From assembly GCA_937928595.1 (NCBI GenBank), contig CALGJV010000009.1, forward strand, positions 62,001-126,000: a stretch of 64,000 nucleotides of DNA. The letters run 5' to 3'. Shown here in pieces: positions 17,424-25,665 of the stretch. The position numbers and the translations under genes were made by a program. Positions within the stretch are counted from its first letter, which is position 1, and every line of letters begins with the position of its first letter. The notes below the pieces were generated by a model. The model was not told the origin of the DNA. It did not search any database and was given only the letters and a program-made list of their open reading frames with translations. Source of the stretch: an uncultured Phycisphaerae bacterium (GTDB lineage Bacteria > Planctomycetota > Phycisphaerae > UBA1845 > Fen-1342).

Positions 17424-18707
17424 TCATTTCCGCGCGAGCTGCGTAAGAAAGGCGTCGATATCCTCGAGGTCCACGCCGCCGTCGCGGTTGCAGTCGGCGC
17501 GGAGATAGTGGCAACCGGGATACGCCTGCGCGTACTCCGCTTCGCCGCTCAGCGCCGTCAACAAGGCGGTGATGTCGTCAAAGTCAACTCGGCCGTCGCA
17601 GTTGAGATCGCCCAACGTGACGCGGTCGATGGCCTGGCGGATGAGCTCGAAAGCGTGCAGAGCGGGGTCCACCGCCTGGGCGGTGCCGGCCGGCGTGTCG
17701 GTCACGAGCATGCCGACGATGCCGCGACGCCGGTCGATCCACGAGAAGCTGCCCCACGCGCCGGGACTGGTGAGCTCTTCCACCGCGCCCGAGACCGGAT
17801 TGCGGGCCAGCACCCATGCCCCGAAACCGTACCAGATCGTCTCGGCCCCGTACGGAAACCAGGGCGAGCCGTTGGCGAAACCCAGCGGCAAATGGTAGAT
17901 CGGCAGGCCGTAGGACTGGTTCGTGAACAGCTCCCCGATTGCGGCCGGCGAGAGGATCGTCTGCCCCGCGGAGACGCCGCCGTCCAGAATCATCTTGAGA
18001 TAGCGGAGGTAATCGACCGCCGACGTCCGCACGCCGCCGCCAATGGAGGGATTCAGGCCGAACTCGCTGTACGACGTGCTCGTCATGCCCAGCGGATTGA
18101 AAATCCGCTGCGCCGCCAGCAGCCGCCAGTCCACGCCCGTCGCGTTCTGCGCCGCCAGGCCCGCGACCTGCATCCCCTTGCCGTCGTAGGCCATCTGCGT
18201 GCCGGGCGGAAACACGACGGGGGTGTTCTGCGCGATGCGGCTGACCGACTGTTCGAGCGTCAGCAGCGGGTTGATCTCGTACATCACGCCGCCGAACAGG
18301 CCGCTGGTCATCGAGAAACACTGCCGGATCGTAATGTCGCCCTTCCCGGCCGACTGCATCGCGGGCACATAGTCGCCCACGCGGTCGTCCATGCCCAGGT
18401 GCCCGGAATCGATGACCGACAGGATCACCCCGGCCGAGATGAGCTTCGTGGCCGACGCCATGTGCACGACCGTGTTCGGCCCGATGGCCCCCAACTGGAA
18501 CTGATAAATCAGCCGGTCGCCCTCACGGATCATGACCAGCACGTTCCCCTCGAACAACGCGATCGAGTCCGTCAGAAACGCATCGACCGCGGTAAAGTCG
18601 TAATCTGGGCCGCCCCCGGTCTCCGGTCCACCCCCCAGGGTTTTTACGGACCCGCCCACCACCACGGTCAGCCCCGCCAACAGCCACAGCACAGCACCGC
18701 GCGTCAT
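17424..18707 (-). CDS. Secreted serine beta-lactamase-fold hydrolase with dockerin module
   Basis: 427 residues. After a signal peptide (LWLLAGLTVVVGGSV) comes a class C/EstB-like serine hydrolase domain: VHMASATKLISAG supplies the S-x-x-K nucleophile motif near residue 85-88, and GHLGMDDRVGDYVP, FSMTSGLFGG and MAYDGKGMQVAGL (the Tyr motif) follow in the family's order. Members cleave esters, D-amino peptides or lactams; the substrate is not set. The last 60 residues hold the double Ca loop of dockerin type (GDLNCDGRVDFDDITAL, RADCNRDGGVDLEDI). ATG 18707 is chosen over 18809 because it gives a proper signal peptide. It is transcribed away from the dus gene's end, 50 bases downstream of it on the same strand. 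Confidence 0.82.
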   Translation of the reverse strand: MTRGAVLWLLAGLTVVVGGSVKTLGGGPETGGGPDYDFTAVDAFLTDSIALFEGNVLVMIREGDRLIYQFQLGAIGPNTVVHMASATKLISAGVILSVIDSGHLGMDDRVGDYVPAMQSAGKGDITIRQCFSMTSGLFGGVMYEINPLLTLEQSVSRIAQNTPVVFPPGTQMAYDGKGMQVAGLAAQNATGVDWRLLAAQRIFNPLGMTSTSYSEFGLNPSIGGGVRTSAVDYLRYLKMILDGGVSAGQTILSPAAIGELFTNQSYGLPIYHLPLGFANGSPWFPYGAETIWYGFGAWVLARNPVSGAVEELTSPGAWGSFSWIDRRRGIVGMLVTDTPAGTAQAVDPALHAFELIRQAIDRVTLGDLNCDGRVDFDDITALLTALSGEAEYAQAYPGCHYLRADCNRDGGVDLEDIDAFLTQLARK

Positions 18708-18759
18708 GAGGGATGCCCTCCAGTCGGTTGACCGGACACCAGGTCCACACCGGTGTCGG

Positions 18760-19842
18760 CTACCCAACGCTGAACGACGCACCGGGCCTGATATTCGGTG
18801 AGCGTACATTAACTTTCGGTTTATCCCCGTCGGCCGCGTCCGCCCGGGCCTCCCCCGTGTGCGCCGGCCCGTACCACTCGTCCAGCATCCGTTCGAACTC
18901 GAATGGGCTCCGCACCGCGACGATCGCCGCCCGCACCTTCTTCGGCGTCGGGTGCCACCGGCTGTAGCTCAGCCCGCTGCGCCACAGCATGCGGACCGGC
19001 GGCCGGCCGCGGTACAGCTCCAGCAGGCCCGCGAGCTGCGCGGCCAGCGCGGCCCGCTGCTCCGCCAAGCTCGGCGGGGGCGGGGCAGGCCGCCCGTCGG
19101 CCAGCGCCCGGCACGCCGCGAAGATCCACGGATTGCCGATCGCCCCGCGTGCGATCGCGACCCCGTCCACGCCCGTCTCGCGCAGCATCGCGAGGCACGC
19201 CTCGGCCGTGAGCAGGTCGCCGCTGCCGATCAGCGTGCGGGGGCCGACGCGCCGCCGCATCTCCGCCAAGAACCGCCAGTCCGCGGCACCGGTGTACCGC
19301 TGCGCGACGGTGCGGGCATGGAGCGTCACGGCCGCCACGCCCGCCTCGAGCGCGCCGTCCAGCACGCGATCGAACCGGCGGCGGCTCTCGGCCGAGTCGT
19401 CGAGGCCGCGGCGCAGCTTGACCGTCACGGGGGCCCGCCCGCCGACGGCGGCGAGCACGGCCCGGACGATCGCGAGGGCGGTCTGGGGCTCGCCGAGCAG
19501 GTAGCCGCCGCGGCAGCGCTTGAGGACTTTCTCCACCGGGCAGCCGAAGTTGATGTCGATCACGTCGTAGCCGAGCCGGACGAGGCGGTCGGCGGCCGGT
19601 CCGAAGTCGGCCGGGTCGGAGCCCATGAGCTGCCCGCCGATGGGATGGTCGTCGGCGGGCACGGCGAGCAGGCGCTTCTGCCACGCGCCCTCGTGGGTGA
19701 CGCAGCGGTCCAGCACGACCTCGTTGACGGCGTAGGCCGCGCCATGGCGGCGGCAGAGGCGACGCATCGGGGCGTCGCTGTGGCCGCTGAGCGCGGCCAG
19801 CGTAAACGGGTGGGCGATCTCGACGGACCCGATGCGGAACAC
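18760..19842 (-). CDS. dus: tRNA-dihydrouridine synthase
   Basis: 360 residues. Dus enzymes are FMN-dependent and reduce uridines in tRNA D-loops with NADPH. The sequence has the (beta/alpha)8 FMN barrel: TLAALSGHSDAPMRRLC at the N-terminus, GGQLMGSDP, DINFGCPVEKVLKRCRGG (catalytic Cys in NxGCP), VTVKLRRG, LHARTVAQRYTG and IGSGDLLTAEAC with GVAIARGAIGNPW. The canonical 'APMAGVTD' is changed to 'AALSGHSD'. The GTG at 19842 is preferred: GGAGG lies nine bases before it and it places MFRIGSVEIAHP at the N-terminus, as in relatives. The longer frame to 19971 would add Arg-rich residues and overlap the antiporter gene upstream. Confidence 0.9.
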   Translation of the reverse strand: MFRIGSVEIAHPFTLAALSGHSDAPMRRLCRRHGAAYAVNEVVLDRCVTHEGAWQKRLLAVPADDHPIGGQLMGSDPADFGPAADRLVRLGYDVIDINFGCPVEKVLKRCRGGYLLGEPQTALAIVRAVLAAVGGRAPVTVKLRRGLDDSAESRRRFDRVLDGALEAGVAAVTLHARTVAQRYTGAADWRFLAEMRRRVGPRTLIGSGDLLTAEACLAMLRETGVDGVAIARGAIGNPWIFAACRALADGRPAPPPPSLAEQRAALAAQLAGLLELYRGRPPVRMLWRSGLSYSRWHPTPKKVRAAIVAVRSPFEFERMLDEWYGPAHTGEARADAADGDKPKVNVRSPNIRPGASFSVG

Positions 19843-19957
19843 GGACGTCGGCCTCCGAACGCTCACAGGCAGTGTAGCACGCGGCCGCACGCGAGGTGCG
19901 GGCGACGAACCGCGCCGACCGGGCCGTGCCGGCCGCCGTGAGCAACCGGTCCGTCCG

Positions 19958-21946
19958 CTAGGGGTCTTCACGCGGGACGTCGGGCGGCTCGAGCGCGGCC
20001 CGGGCCGCGTCGAGCTGCTTGTGCGAGCCGACGAGGACGAGCACGTCGCCCGGCGTCAGCACGAGCTCGGGCGGTGGGTTGGGAATCGGCTGACCGGCGC
20101 GCGTGAGCGCGACGATCGTCGCGCCCGTGCGGGCCCGCAGATCGAGTTCGCGCAGGGTGCGGCCCGCGGCGGGGCTGGTGCGCGGCAGCAGGTGCGTGCG
20201 GGTCACGGCCGCCTCGAGCAGGCTGAGCCACTCCGAGCGCAGCGCGGCGTCGGTGGGCCGGCCGCGGAGCATCCCGTACTGTCCGGCGCGCACGAGCGTC
20301 ACCTGCTGCTCGATGACGTTGGCGGGCAGGCCGAACTCCTGGAGCACGTGGGCGAAGATTTCGATGGACGTTTCGAACTCCTCGGGGATGACGCGGCTGG
20401 CGCCGAGGCGGCGGAGCGGCTCGAGCTCGGCCACGTAGCGCGTGCGGGCGAGGATGTAGAGGTCGGGGCGCAGCGCGCGGGCCTGGGCGACGATCCGGCG
20501 TGTGGCGAACGAGTCGGCGATGGCGACGACCAGCGCGCGGGCGGTGCGCAGGCCGGCACGCAGCAGGATGTCGCGGCGGGCGGCGTCGCCCACGAGCACC
20601 GTGGCGCCGTCGTCGCGCGCCGTCCGGGCGTTGACCCGGCTGGCCTCGACGACGATGAACGGGATCCGCGTGGCCCGCAGGACGCTCGCGAGGTTCCGGC
20701 CGTTGACGCCGTAGCCCACGACGATGACGTGGCTGGTCAGCGCCGGCGTTGCCTCGCCGGCAAGCTCGTCGGGCTCCTCGCGCTGGAGCCGGCGGGCCAC
20801 CGCCAGCGCCAGCGGCGACGACACCGTGATGAACACCGCCCCGCCGATCATCGTGCCCACCGTCCACGCGACGAACTGCGCGAACGTGATCGCGTCGAGG
20901 AGCCCCCGGTCGTGGGCCTCCTTGGCCAGCACGTACCCGAACTCGCTGATCGTGCAGAGCGCCAGGCCGACCAGGACGGCCAGGCGCAGCGGCCAGCCCG
21001 CCAGCACCACCGCGCCGGCCGCCAGCGCGGCCTTCAGCACGAGCGTCAGGAAGATCACCGGCACGAGCGCGCCCCCGCCCTGCGCGAGGACGTCCGGCTG
21101 GACCAGCATGCCGATCGACAGGAAGAAGAGTGCGTTGAACGCGTCGCGGAACGGGGTGATGTCCGCGCGGAGCTGGTGCCGCAGGTCGGACTGGGCCAGC
21201 AGCAGCCCGGCGATGAACGAACCCAGGGCCCACGACCAGCCGGCCTGGCTCGCGAGCCAGGCCCCGGCCGCGGCCATCAGAATCGCGAACAGAGTCGTGA
21301 ACTCGGTGCCGCCGAACCGGAACACGACCTGCACGAGCCGGGGTACGACGAGCCGCGCCAGCCCCGTCGCGACGAACAGCGCCGCGAGCGAAAGGCCGGC
21401 CCCGGCCAGCGTGCTGGCCGCGTCTTTGCCGCCCGTGCGAGCCAGCAGCGGCAAAGCGATGAGCGCGAGGAGCGAGAAGACGTCTTGCAACAACGAGATG
21501 ATCGTGCCGATCATGCTCGCGGGCGATTCGGTTTCGCCGCGGTTGGCGAAGTGGTTCACCATGATCGCGGTGCTGCTGAGCGAGATGGCCACCCCGAGCA
21601 CGAGGGCTGGCAACCCAGCCAGACCGGCGAAAACCGTCAATGCCGCGGTCGCCAGGATGGTGGTCACGCCGATTTGCAGCAGCGCCGCGACGGCCAGCCG
21701 CCCGCCGGCGCGCCGCAGCGGCTCGGGCGACATCTCCAACCCGACCACGAACAGCAGCAGCACCAGTCCGAGCTCGGCATAAAACTGCACGGACTCGCGG
21801 GCGATCAGTCCCAACCCGCCGGGACCGACCAGCACACCCGCCAGCAGGAACCCGACGATGGTCGGCGCCCGCACGGCGCGCATCAGCCACGCGGCCGTGA
21901 GCGCGGCACCGAACAGGATCACGATGCCCGTCAGGTCGCTGTGCAT
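19958..21946 (-). CDS. KefB-type cation:proton antiporter (CPA2) with TrkA-N and TrkA-C domains
   Basis: 662 residues. The first 400 form a CPA2 monovalent cation:proton antiporter with 11-13 hydrophobic spans, beginning ILFGAALTAAWLMRAVRAP and including SLSSTAIMVNHFANRG, the conserved half-helix region. Residues from about 415 are a TrkA-N (RCK) domain with the nucleotide-binding loop VIVVGYGVNGRNLASVL, then a TrkA-C domain (ATIVALTRAGQPI, LTPGDVLVLVGSHKQL) near the end. This layout fits a potassium efflux system gated by NAD(H) or another ligand. No KefF/KefG-type flavoprotein partner is nearby. Its start is 54 bases before a terminator hairpin belonging to an upstream microprotein gene. 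Confidence 0.9.
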   Translation of the reverse strand: MHSDLTGIVILFGAALTAAWLMRAVRAPTIVGFLLAGVLVGPGGLGLIARESVQFYAELGLVLLLFVVGLEMSPEPLRRAGGRLAVAALLQIGVTTILATAALTVFAGLAGLPALVLGVAISLSSTAIMVNHFANRGETESPASMIGTIISLLQDVFSLLALIALPLLARTGGKDAASTLAGAGLSLAALFVATGLARLVVPRLVQVVFRFGGTEFTTLFAILMAAAGAWLASQAGWSWALGSFIAGLLLAQSDLRHQLRADITPFRDAFNALFFLSIGMLVQPDVLAQGGGALVPVIFLTLVLKAALAAGAVVLAGWPLRLAVLVGLALCTISEFGYVLAKEAHDRGLLDAITFAQFVAWTVGTMIGGAVFITVSSPLALAVARRLQREEPDELAGEATPALTSHVIVVGYGVNGRNLASVLRATRIPFIVVEASRVNARTARDDGATVLVGDAARRDILLRAGLRTARALVVAIADSFATRRIVAQARALRPDLYILARTRYVAELEPLRRLGASRVIPEEFETSIEIFAHVLQEFGLPANVIEQQVTLVRAGQYGMLRGRPTDAALRSEWLSLLEAAVTRTHLLPRTSPAAGRTLRELDLRARTGATIVALTRAGQPIPNPPPELVLTPGDVLVLVGSHKQLDAARAALEPPDVPREDP

Positions 21947-22013
21947 GCGCGGGTATTCTCCCGGTCACGCGGCCCGGCGGGAACGCACGGCGCGGGCCGA
22001 TTAAACGCGAGAA

Positions 22014-22035
22014 GGGCATCGGTCGACCGATGCCC
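22014..22035 (-). terminator. Hairpin terminator of the 22.1-kb microprotein gene
   Basis: A perfect 9-bp stem GGGCATCGG / CCGATGCCC around a TCGA loop, 25 bases after the minus-strand stop at 22060. On that strand it continues as TTCTCGCGTTT, weakly T-rich. It separates the microprotein gene from the antiporter gene. Confidence 0.6.
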
Positions 22036-22059
22036 CTCTTGAGACCTGCACGCGGCGAT

Positions 22060-22140
22060 CTAAAAGATGATGCGCAGGTTCCAGCCGAGGATCCCGCCGA
22101 TGATCAGGGCGGGCAGCCACGCGATGATCCAGTTGAACAT
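22060..22140 (-). CDS. 26-residue single-span membrane microprotein
   Basis: A 27-codon frame, too short for usual gene callers. The product begins MFNWIIAWLPALIIGG, continues with a further hydrophobic stretch and ends with one Arg (NLRIIF). Almost all of it would form a single transmembrane helix. Support: GGGAG lies six bases before the ATG, a possible promoter with a 17-bp spacer sits upstream, and a perfect hairpin follows the stop. M-F at positions 1-2 and W-L at 8-9 are shared with the two microproteins at 52.9 and 53.2 kb. It lies between the KefB-type gene (same strand, downstream) and glnS (divergent). Function unknown; such peptides often regulate a membrane partner, and the antiporter is an obvious candidate by position only. 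Confidence 0.6.
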   Translation of the reverse strand: MFNWIIAWLPALIIGGILGWNLRIIF

Positions 22141-22244
22141 GTCCAGCTCCCGAAACTGCGCCGCCCGGACAGCGAATCCACGGCCGCGGCTCACCACGAG
22201 CCACGCATCCACCGCGCCTCTCGCTCGGCGGCCCAATGAGCAAG

Positions 22245-22273
22245 AGCATAGGCCGTAAGTCTCGGCCCGACAA
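22245..22273 (-). promoter_or_regulatory. Possible promoter of the 22.1-kb microprotein gene
   Basis: On the minus strand TTGTCG is followed after exactly 17 bases by TATGCT, each four of six to the sigma-70 type consensus. The leader would be about 100 bases. It faces away from the glnS promoter in the same gap. Confidence 0.4.
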
Positions 22274-22346
22274 GGGCTCGCGCCGCTGATTTTGCGTCGC
22301 CGCGTCCCGGCCGCGCAGTCGCACAGTTGCAACGCCGCCCCGGCCG

Positions 22347-22375
22347 ATTGAGCCGCGCGCCGGCGGCCGATACGA
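22347..22375 (+). promoter_or_regulatory. Promoter of glnS
   Basis: TTGAGC, 17 bases, TACGAT. The expected start is near 22382, leaving a leader of about 45 bases that ends with GGCGGAG ahead of the GTG start. Confidence 0.6.
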
Positions 22376-22427
22376 TCTCCGGCTCGACGGCCGGGCGGGG
22401 GCGGCGGCCGAACGGCGGAGATTCCCG

Positions 22428-24314
22428 GTGCGCGACATGGAAGCATCGAAACCGCGACGCAGTCCGACGGACGAAAGCGCCGGCGGGGCCCCGTCCGGGG
22501 CCGCCGGCCCGCGCGACTTCATCCGCGAGATCATCGACGAGCACAACCGGACCGGCCGGTTCGGGGGCCGCGTGCACACGCGTTTCCCGCCCGAGCCGAA
22601 CGGGTACCTGCACATCGGCCACGCCAAGAGCATCAACCTCAACTACGGCCTGGCGGTGGAGTACGGCGGGACGTTCAACCTGCGCATGGACGACACGAAC
22701 CCGGTCAAGGAAGAGCAGGAGTACGTGGACTCGATCATCGCGGATGTGCGCTGGCTGGGGGCGCGGTGGCAGGGCCAGCGGGACGACGACCCGCGGGCCG
22801 GCGTGATCTGGGCGTCGGACTACTTCCAGCAGATGTACGACTGGGCGGTCGAGCTGATCCGCAAGGGCAAGGCGTACGTGTGCGACCTGTCGCCGGAGGA
22901 GGTCAGCCGGTCGCGCGGCACGCTGACGACTCCCGGACAGCCGAGCCCCTACCGCGACCGGTCGATCGAGGAGAACCTCGACCTGTTCGAGCGGATGCGG
23001 CGCGGCGAGTTCCCCGACGGCTCGAGGACGCTGCGCGCGAAGATCGACATGGCCCACCCGAACCTGAACCTGCGCGACCCGGTCATGTACCGCATCCTGC
23101 ACGCGACGCACCACAACACGGGCGACGCCTGGTGTGTCTACCCGATGTACGACTGGGCGCACGGGTTCGAGGACTCGCTGGAGGGCATCACGCACAGCAT
23201 CTGCACGCTCGAGTTCGAGAACCACCGCCCGCTGTACGACTGGTTCATCGACGCCGTGAACGAGGGCCGCACGCCCGACGGCAGCGGGCCCTGGGGACGG
23301 CTGATCCACCACCCGCAGCAGATCGAGTTCGCGCGCCTCAACCTCACCTACACGGTCATGAGCAAGCGGCGTCTGCTGGCCCTCGTGAAGGAAGGCGTGG
23401 TCCGCGGCTGGGACGACCCCCGCATGCCGACCATCGCGGGCCTGCGCCGCCGCGGCGTGCCGGCCGAGGCCATCCGCGAATTCTGCCGCCGCATCGGCGT
23501 CTCCAAAGTCGAGAGCACCGTCGATATCCAGCTCTTCGAGCATTGCGTCCGCGAGTACCTCAACCGCGTGGCCCCGCGCGCCATGGCCGTCCTGCGCCCG
23601 CTCAAGCTGGTCATTGACAACTACCCCGACGGCCCCGGTGAGACGCTCACGGCCATCAACAACCCCGAAGACCCCGCCGCCGGCACCCGCCCCGTGCCGT
23701 TCAGCCGGGTGCTGTACATCGAGCGCGACGATTTCCGCGAGACGCCGCCGCCGAAGTACTGGCGTCTGTACCCCGGCAACGAAGTGCGGCTCCGCTACGC
23801 CTACCTCGTCCGCTGCACGGGCTGCCGAAAGGACGCCGCGGGCAATGTCGTCGAGGTGCACGCGACCTACGACCCGGCCACCCGCGGCGGCGACGCGCCC
23901 GACGGCCGCAAGGTCAAAAGCACGCTGCATTGGGTCAGCGCAGCACACGCCCGGCCGGCCGAGGTGCGGCTCTACGACTACCTGTTTACGAAGCCCGATC
24001 CCGACGACGTCAGCGACGACGCGCTGCGGGCGGCGGACAGCGCCGGTGCGGCCGAATTGCGGGCCGCCGAGGCCGCGGCCGCGAAGGACTGGAAGAGCAA
24101 CCTCAACCCGCGCTCGCTGGAGGTCGTGAATCCGGCCTATGTCGAGCCCGGTCTGGCGGACGCCCCCATCGGAGCCCGCTACCAGTTCGAGCGGCACGGC
24201 TACTTCTGCGTCGACCCGGACAGTGGCCCGCCGGGCGCGCCGGGCCGGCCGCTCGTGTTCAACCGCACGGTCACGCTGAAGGACTCCTGGGCCAAGATCG
24301 ATAAGAAGATCTAG
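22428..24314 (+). CDS. glnS: Glutamine--tRNA ligase
   Basis: 628 residues, class I aminoacyl-tRNA synthetase that charges tRNA-Gln directly. [23 protein letters not shown] carries the HIGH motif near residue 60, [18 protein letters not shown] is the GlnRS/GluRS signature, and [11 protein letters not shown] is the KMSKS equivalent (MSK). The C-terminal beta-barrel anticodon-binding domain follows ([25 protein letters not shown]). The GTG at 22428 is favoured because GGCGGAG is seven bases before it; an ATG at 22437 is too far. An Ala-rich insert near residue 540 ([16 protein letters not shown]) lengthens it compared with the usual 550 residues. GlnRS is a patchily inherited enzyme in bacteria, so the cell should not rely on the amidation route for Gln-tRNA. 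Confidence 0.95.
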   Translation: MRDMEASKPRRSPTDESAGGAPSGAAGPRDFIREIIDEHNRTGRFGGRVHTRFPPEPNGYLHIGHAKSINLNYGLAVEYGGTFNLRMDDTNPVKEEQEYVDSIIADVRWLGARWQGQRDDDPRAGVIWASDYFQQMYDWAVELIRKGKAYVCDLSPEEVSRSRGTLTTPGQPSPYRDRSIEENLDLFERMRRGEFPDGSRTLRAKIDMAHPNLNLRDPVMYRILHATHHNTGDAWCVYPMYDWAHGFEDSLEGITHSICTLEFENHRPLYDWFIDAVNEGRTPDGSGPWGRLIHHPQQIEFARLNLTYTVMSKRRLLALVKEGVVRGWDDPRMPTIAGLRRRGVPAEAIREFCRRIGVSKVESTVDIQLFEHCVREYLNRVAPRAMAVLRPLKLVIDNYPDGPGETLTAINNPEDPAAGTRPVPFSRVLYIERDDFRETPPPKYWRLYPGNEVRLRYAYLVRCTGCRKDAAGNVVEVHATYDPATRGGDAPDGRKVKSTLHWVSAAHARPAEVRLYDYLFTKPDPDDVSDDALRAADSAGAAELRAAEAAAAKDWKSNLNPRSLEVVNPAYVEPGLADAPIGARYQFERHGYFCVDPDSGPPGAPGRPLVFNRTVTLKDSWAKIDKKI

Positions 24315-24648
24315 AAGTTCGAACGGCCCCCCGCGGCAAGGGTCGAACGTCGCTGCGCGAACCGGCGGCCGCTCCGGCCCGGGACCGCCGCGTTCACGCG
24401 GCGTCGCGCGGCCGTGCGTTCGCAACCCCCGCTCCGCCGCGTAAACCGGTTTCGAACGGCGCTCCGGCTGCCCGCCCGGGCCTGCCACAGGGGTCGGGCG
24501 CGGCGCGGCGTGCCGCTTCGCCCCGAGCCCGGCGGCGGCGGGCCCCCGCGCACGCAACGAGAAATTAACCCGGCCCACATCGCGCGAACAACTGGGCTCC
24601 CTACCGTGCCTTTGGCCGGGGAGGTGGCGTGGAACCGTCGGGCCGTTG
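24315..24648. other. Intergenic region between glnS and the prepilin-like gene
   Basis: A 334-base GC-rich gap. It contains a perfect 7-bp hairpin with a TTCA loop (CGCCGCG / CGCGGCG, 24386-24403), which may end the glnS message, and TTCGAACG-like words near 24318 and 24450. An A/T-rich spot (GAGAAATTAACC at about 24560) may belong to the promoter of the next gene. No coding frame with support is seen. Confidence 0.5.
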
Positions 24649-25569
24649 ATGCGCAGAGCGTTCACGCTGATCGAGCTCCTGGTCGTCATCGCCATCATCG
24701 CGCTTTTGCTGAGCATCCTTGTCCCGGCCTTGGGCCGAGCCCGCGCGCAAGCCAAGCAGGTGAAGTGCGGGACCAATCTGCGGAACGTGTTCCGGGCCTT
24801 CACGCTTTACGCGGGCGAGAACCGGGAAATCCACACGGCGGTCTGGAACAACTACGCCTTGCGCTGGCAGCAGCTGGACGCCAACACCAACTACCTCGTG
24901 CAGCCCTGGACGTACAACGTGGCGACGGGCCAGCCGACGGCCGGCCGGGCCTACTGGGCCGCCCACCTCGACCCGCTCCTGGGCGTTTACATTGATCCGA
25001 AGTTTTACCGGCAGGCGCCGGGCCACGGGATCGGTCCGATGACCTCTCTTCCGGGCTGGGAAAACACCCGTTGCCCGGAGGCGCAGTACACCCTGCGGGC
25101 GTTTCGCACCTTCGGTGGGGTGGAACTGCGGCACGACCCCTACACCCTGTACGCGACCTATTCCTTCAACGGGGTCGCGCCGGGCTTCGATGGGATCCCC
25201 GACTCCGGGCACGCCACCCTGTTTTACAAGGGGCCCGGCGGCGCGCGAACGCCGGGGCGGATCGGGCGGGTCAAACACCCGGGGCAACTGATCGTCGCGC
25301 AGGACGGTTCGGAAGTGATGCTCGACGGCAACGGCGACACGCTGGTGCAATTCGACCAGTGGACCAATCACCCCGACCTTTCCGGCGACGAGCGACAGCA
25401 GTGGATTCGCGAGTACTTTCGCCACCCGGCGGGCTGTGCGGTCGTCTGGCTCGACGGCCATGTCAGCCTGGTGTCGAAGCAGAAAGCGGAACGCGAGCGC
25501 CGGCGCCTGTTCGCGACCTACAACACCGACCGCGGCGTCCCGTTGACCTGGTATTCCGTGCCCTACTGA
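24649..25569 (+). CDS. Prepilin-type secreted protein with H-X9-DG C-terminus
   Basis: 306 residues. MRRAFTLIELLVVIAIIALL is a type IV prepilin-like leader: short basic stretch, cleavage after Ala4, Glu at mature position 5, and a long hydrophobic helix. This is followed by a globular part that ends with HPAGCAVVWLDGHVSLV, the H-x9-D-G motif typical of the large prepilin-like families of Planctomycetota and Verrucomicrobiota. Such proteins are processed by a prepilin peptidase and act as pseudopilins or surface proteins; their function is unproven. The ATG at 24649 gives the proper leader; a TTG one codon upstream is in frame. No pilus assembly gene is adjacent. A secreted dockerin protein follows about 100 bases later. 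Confidence 0.85.
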   Translation: MRRAFTLIELLVVIAIIALLLSILVPALGRARAQAKQVKCGTNLRNVFRAFTLYAGENREIHTAVWNNYALRWQQLDANTNYLVQPWTYNVATGQPTAGRAYWAAHLDPLLGVYIDPKFYRQAPGHGIGPMTSLPGWENTRCPEAQYTLRAFRTFGGVELRHDPYTLYATYSFNGVAPGFDGIPDSGHATLFYKGPGGARTPGRIGRVKHPGQLIVAQDGSEVMLDGNGDTLVQFDQWTNHPDLSGDERQQWIREYFRHPAGCAVVWLDGHVSLVSKQKAERERRRLFATYNTDRGVPLTWYSVPY

Positions 25570-25665
25570 TCCGACTGACGAACCCAGCCGGTCCGCCGTC
25601 GTCCCACTGGCGCGTGGCCGCAGAACCCGGCGGACCCCTGCATGCACCGGAGGAGAAACGCTCTT

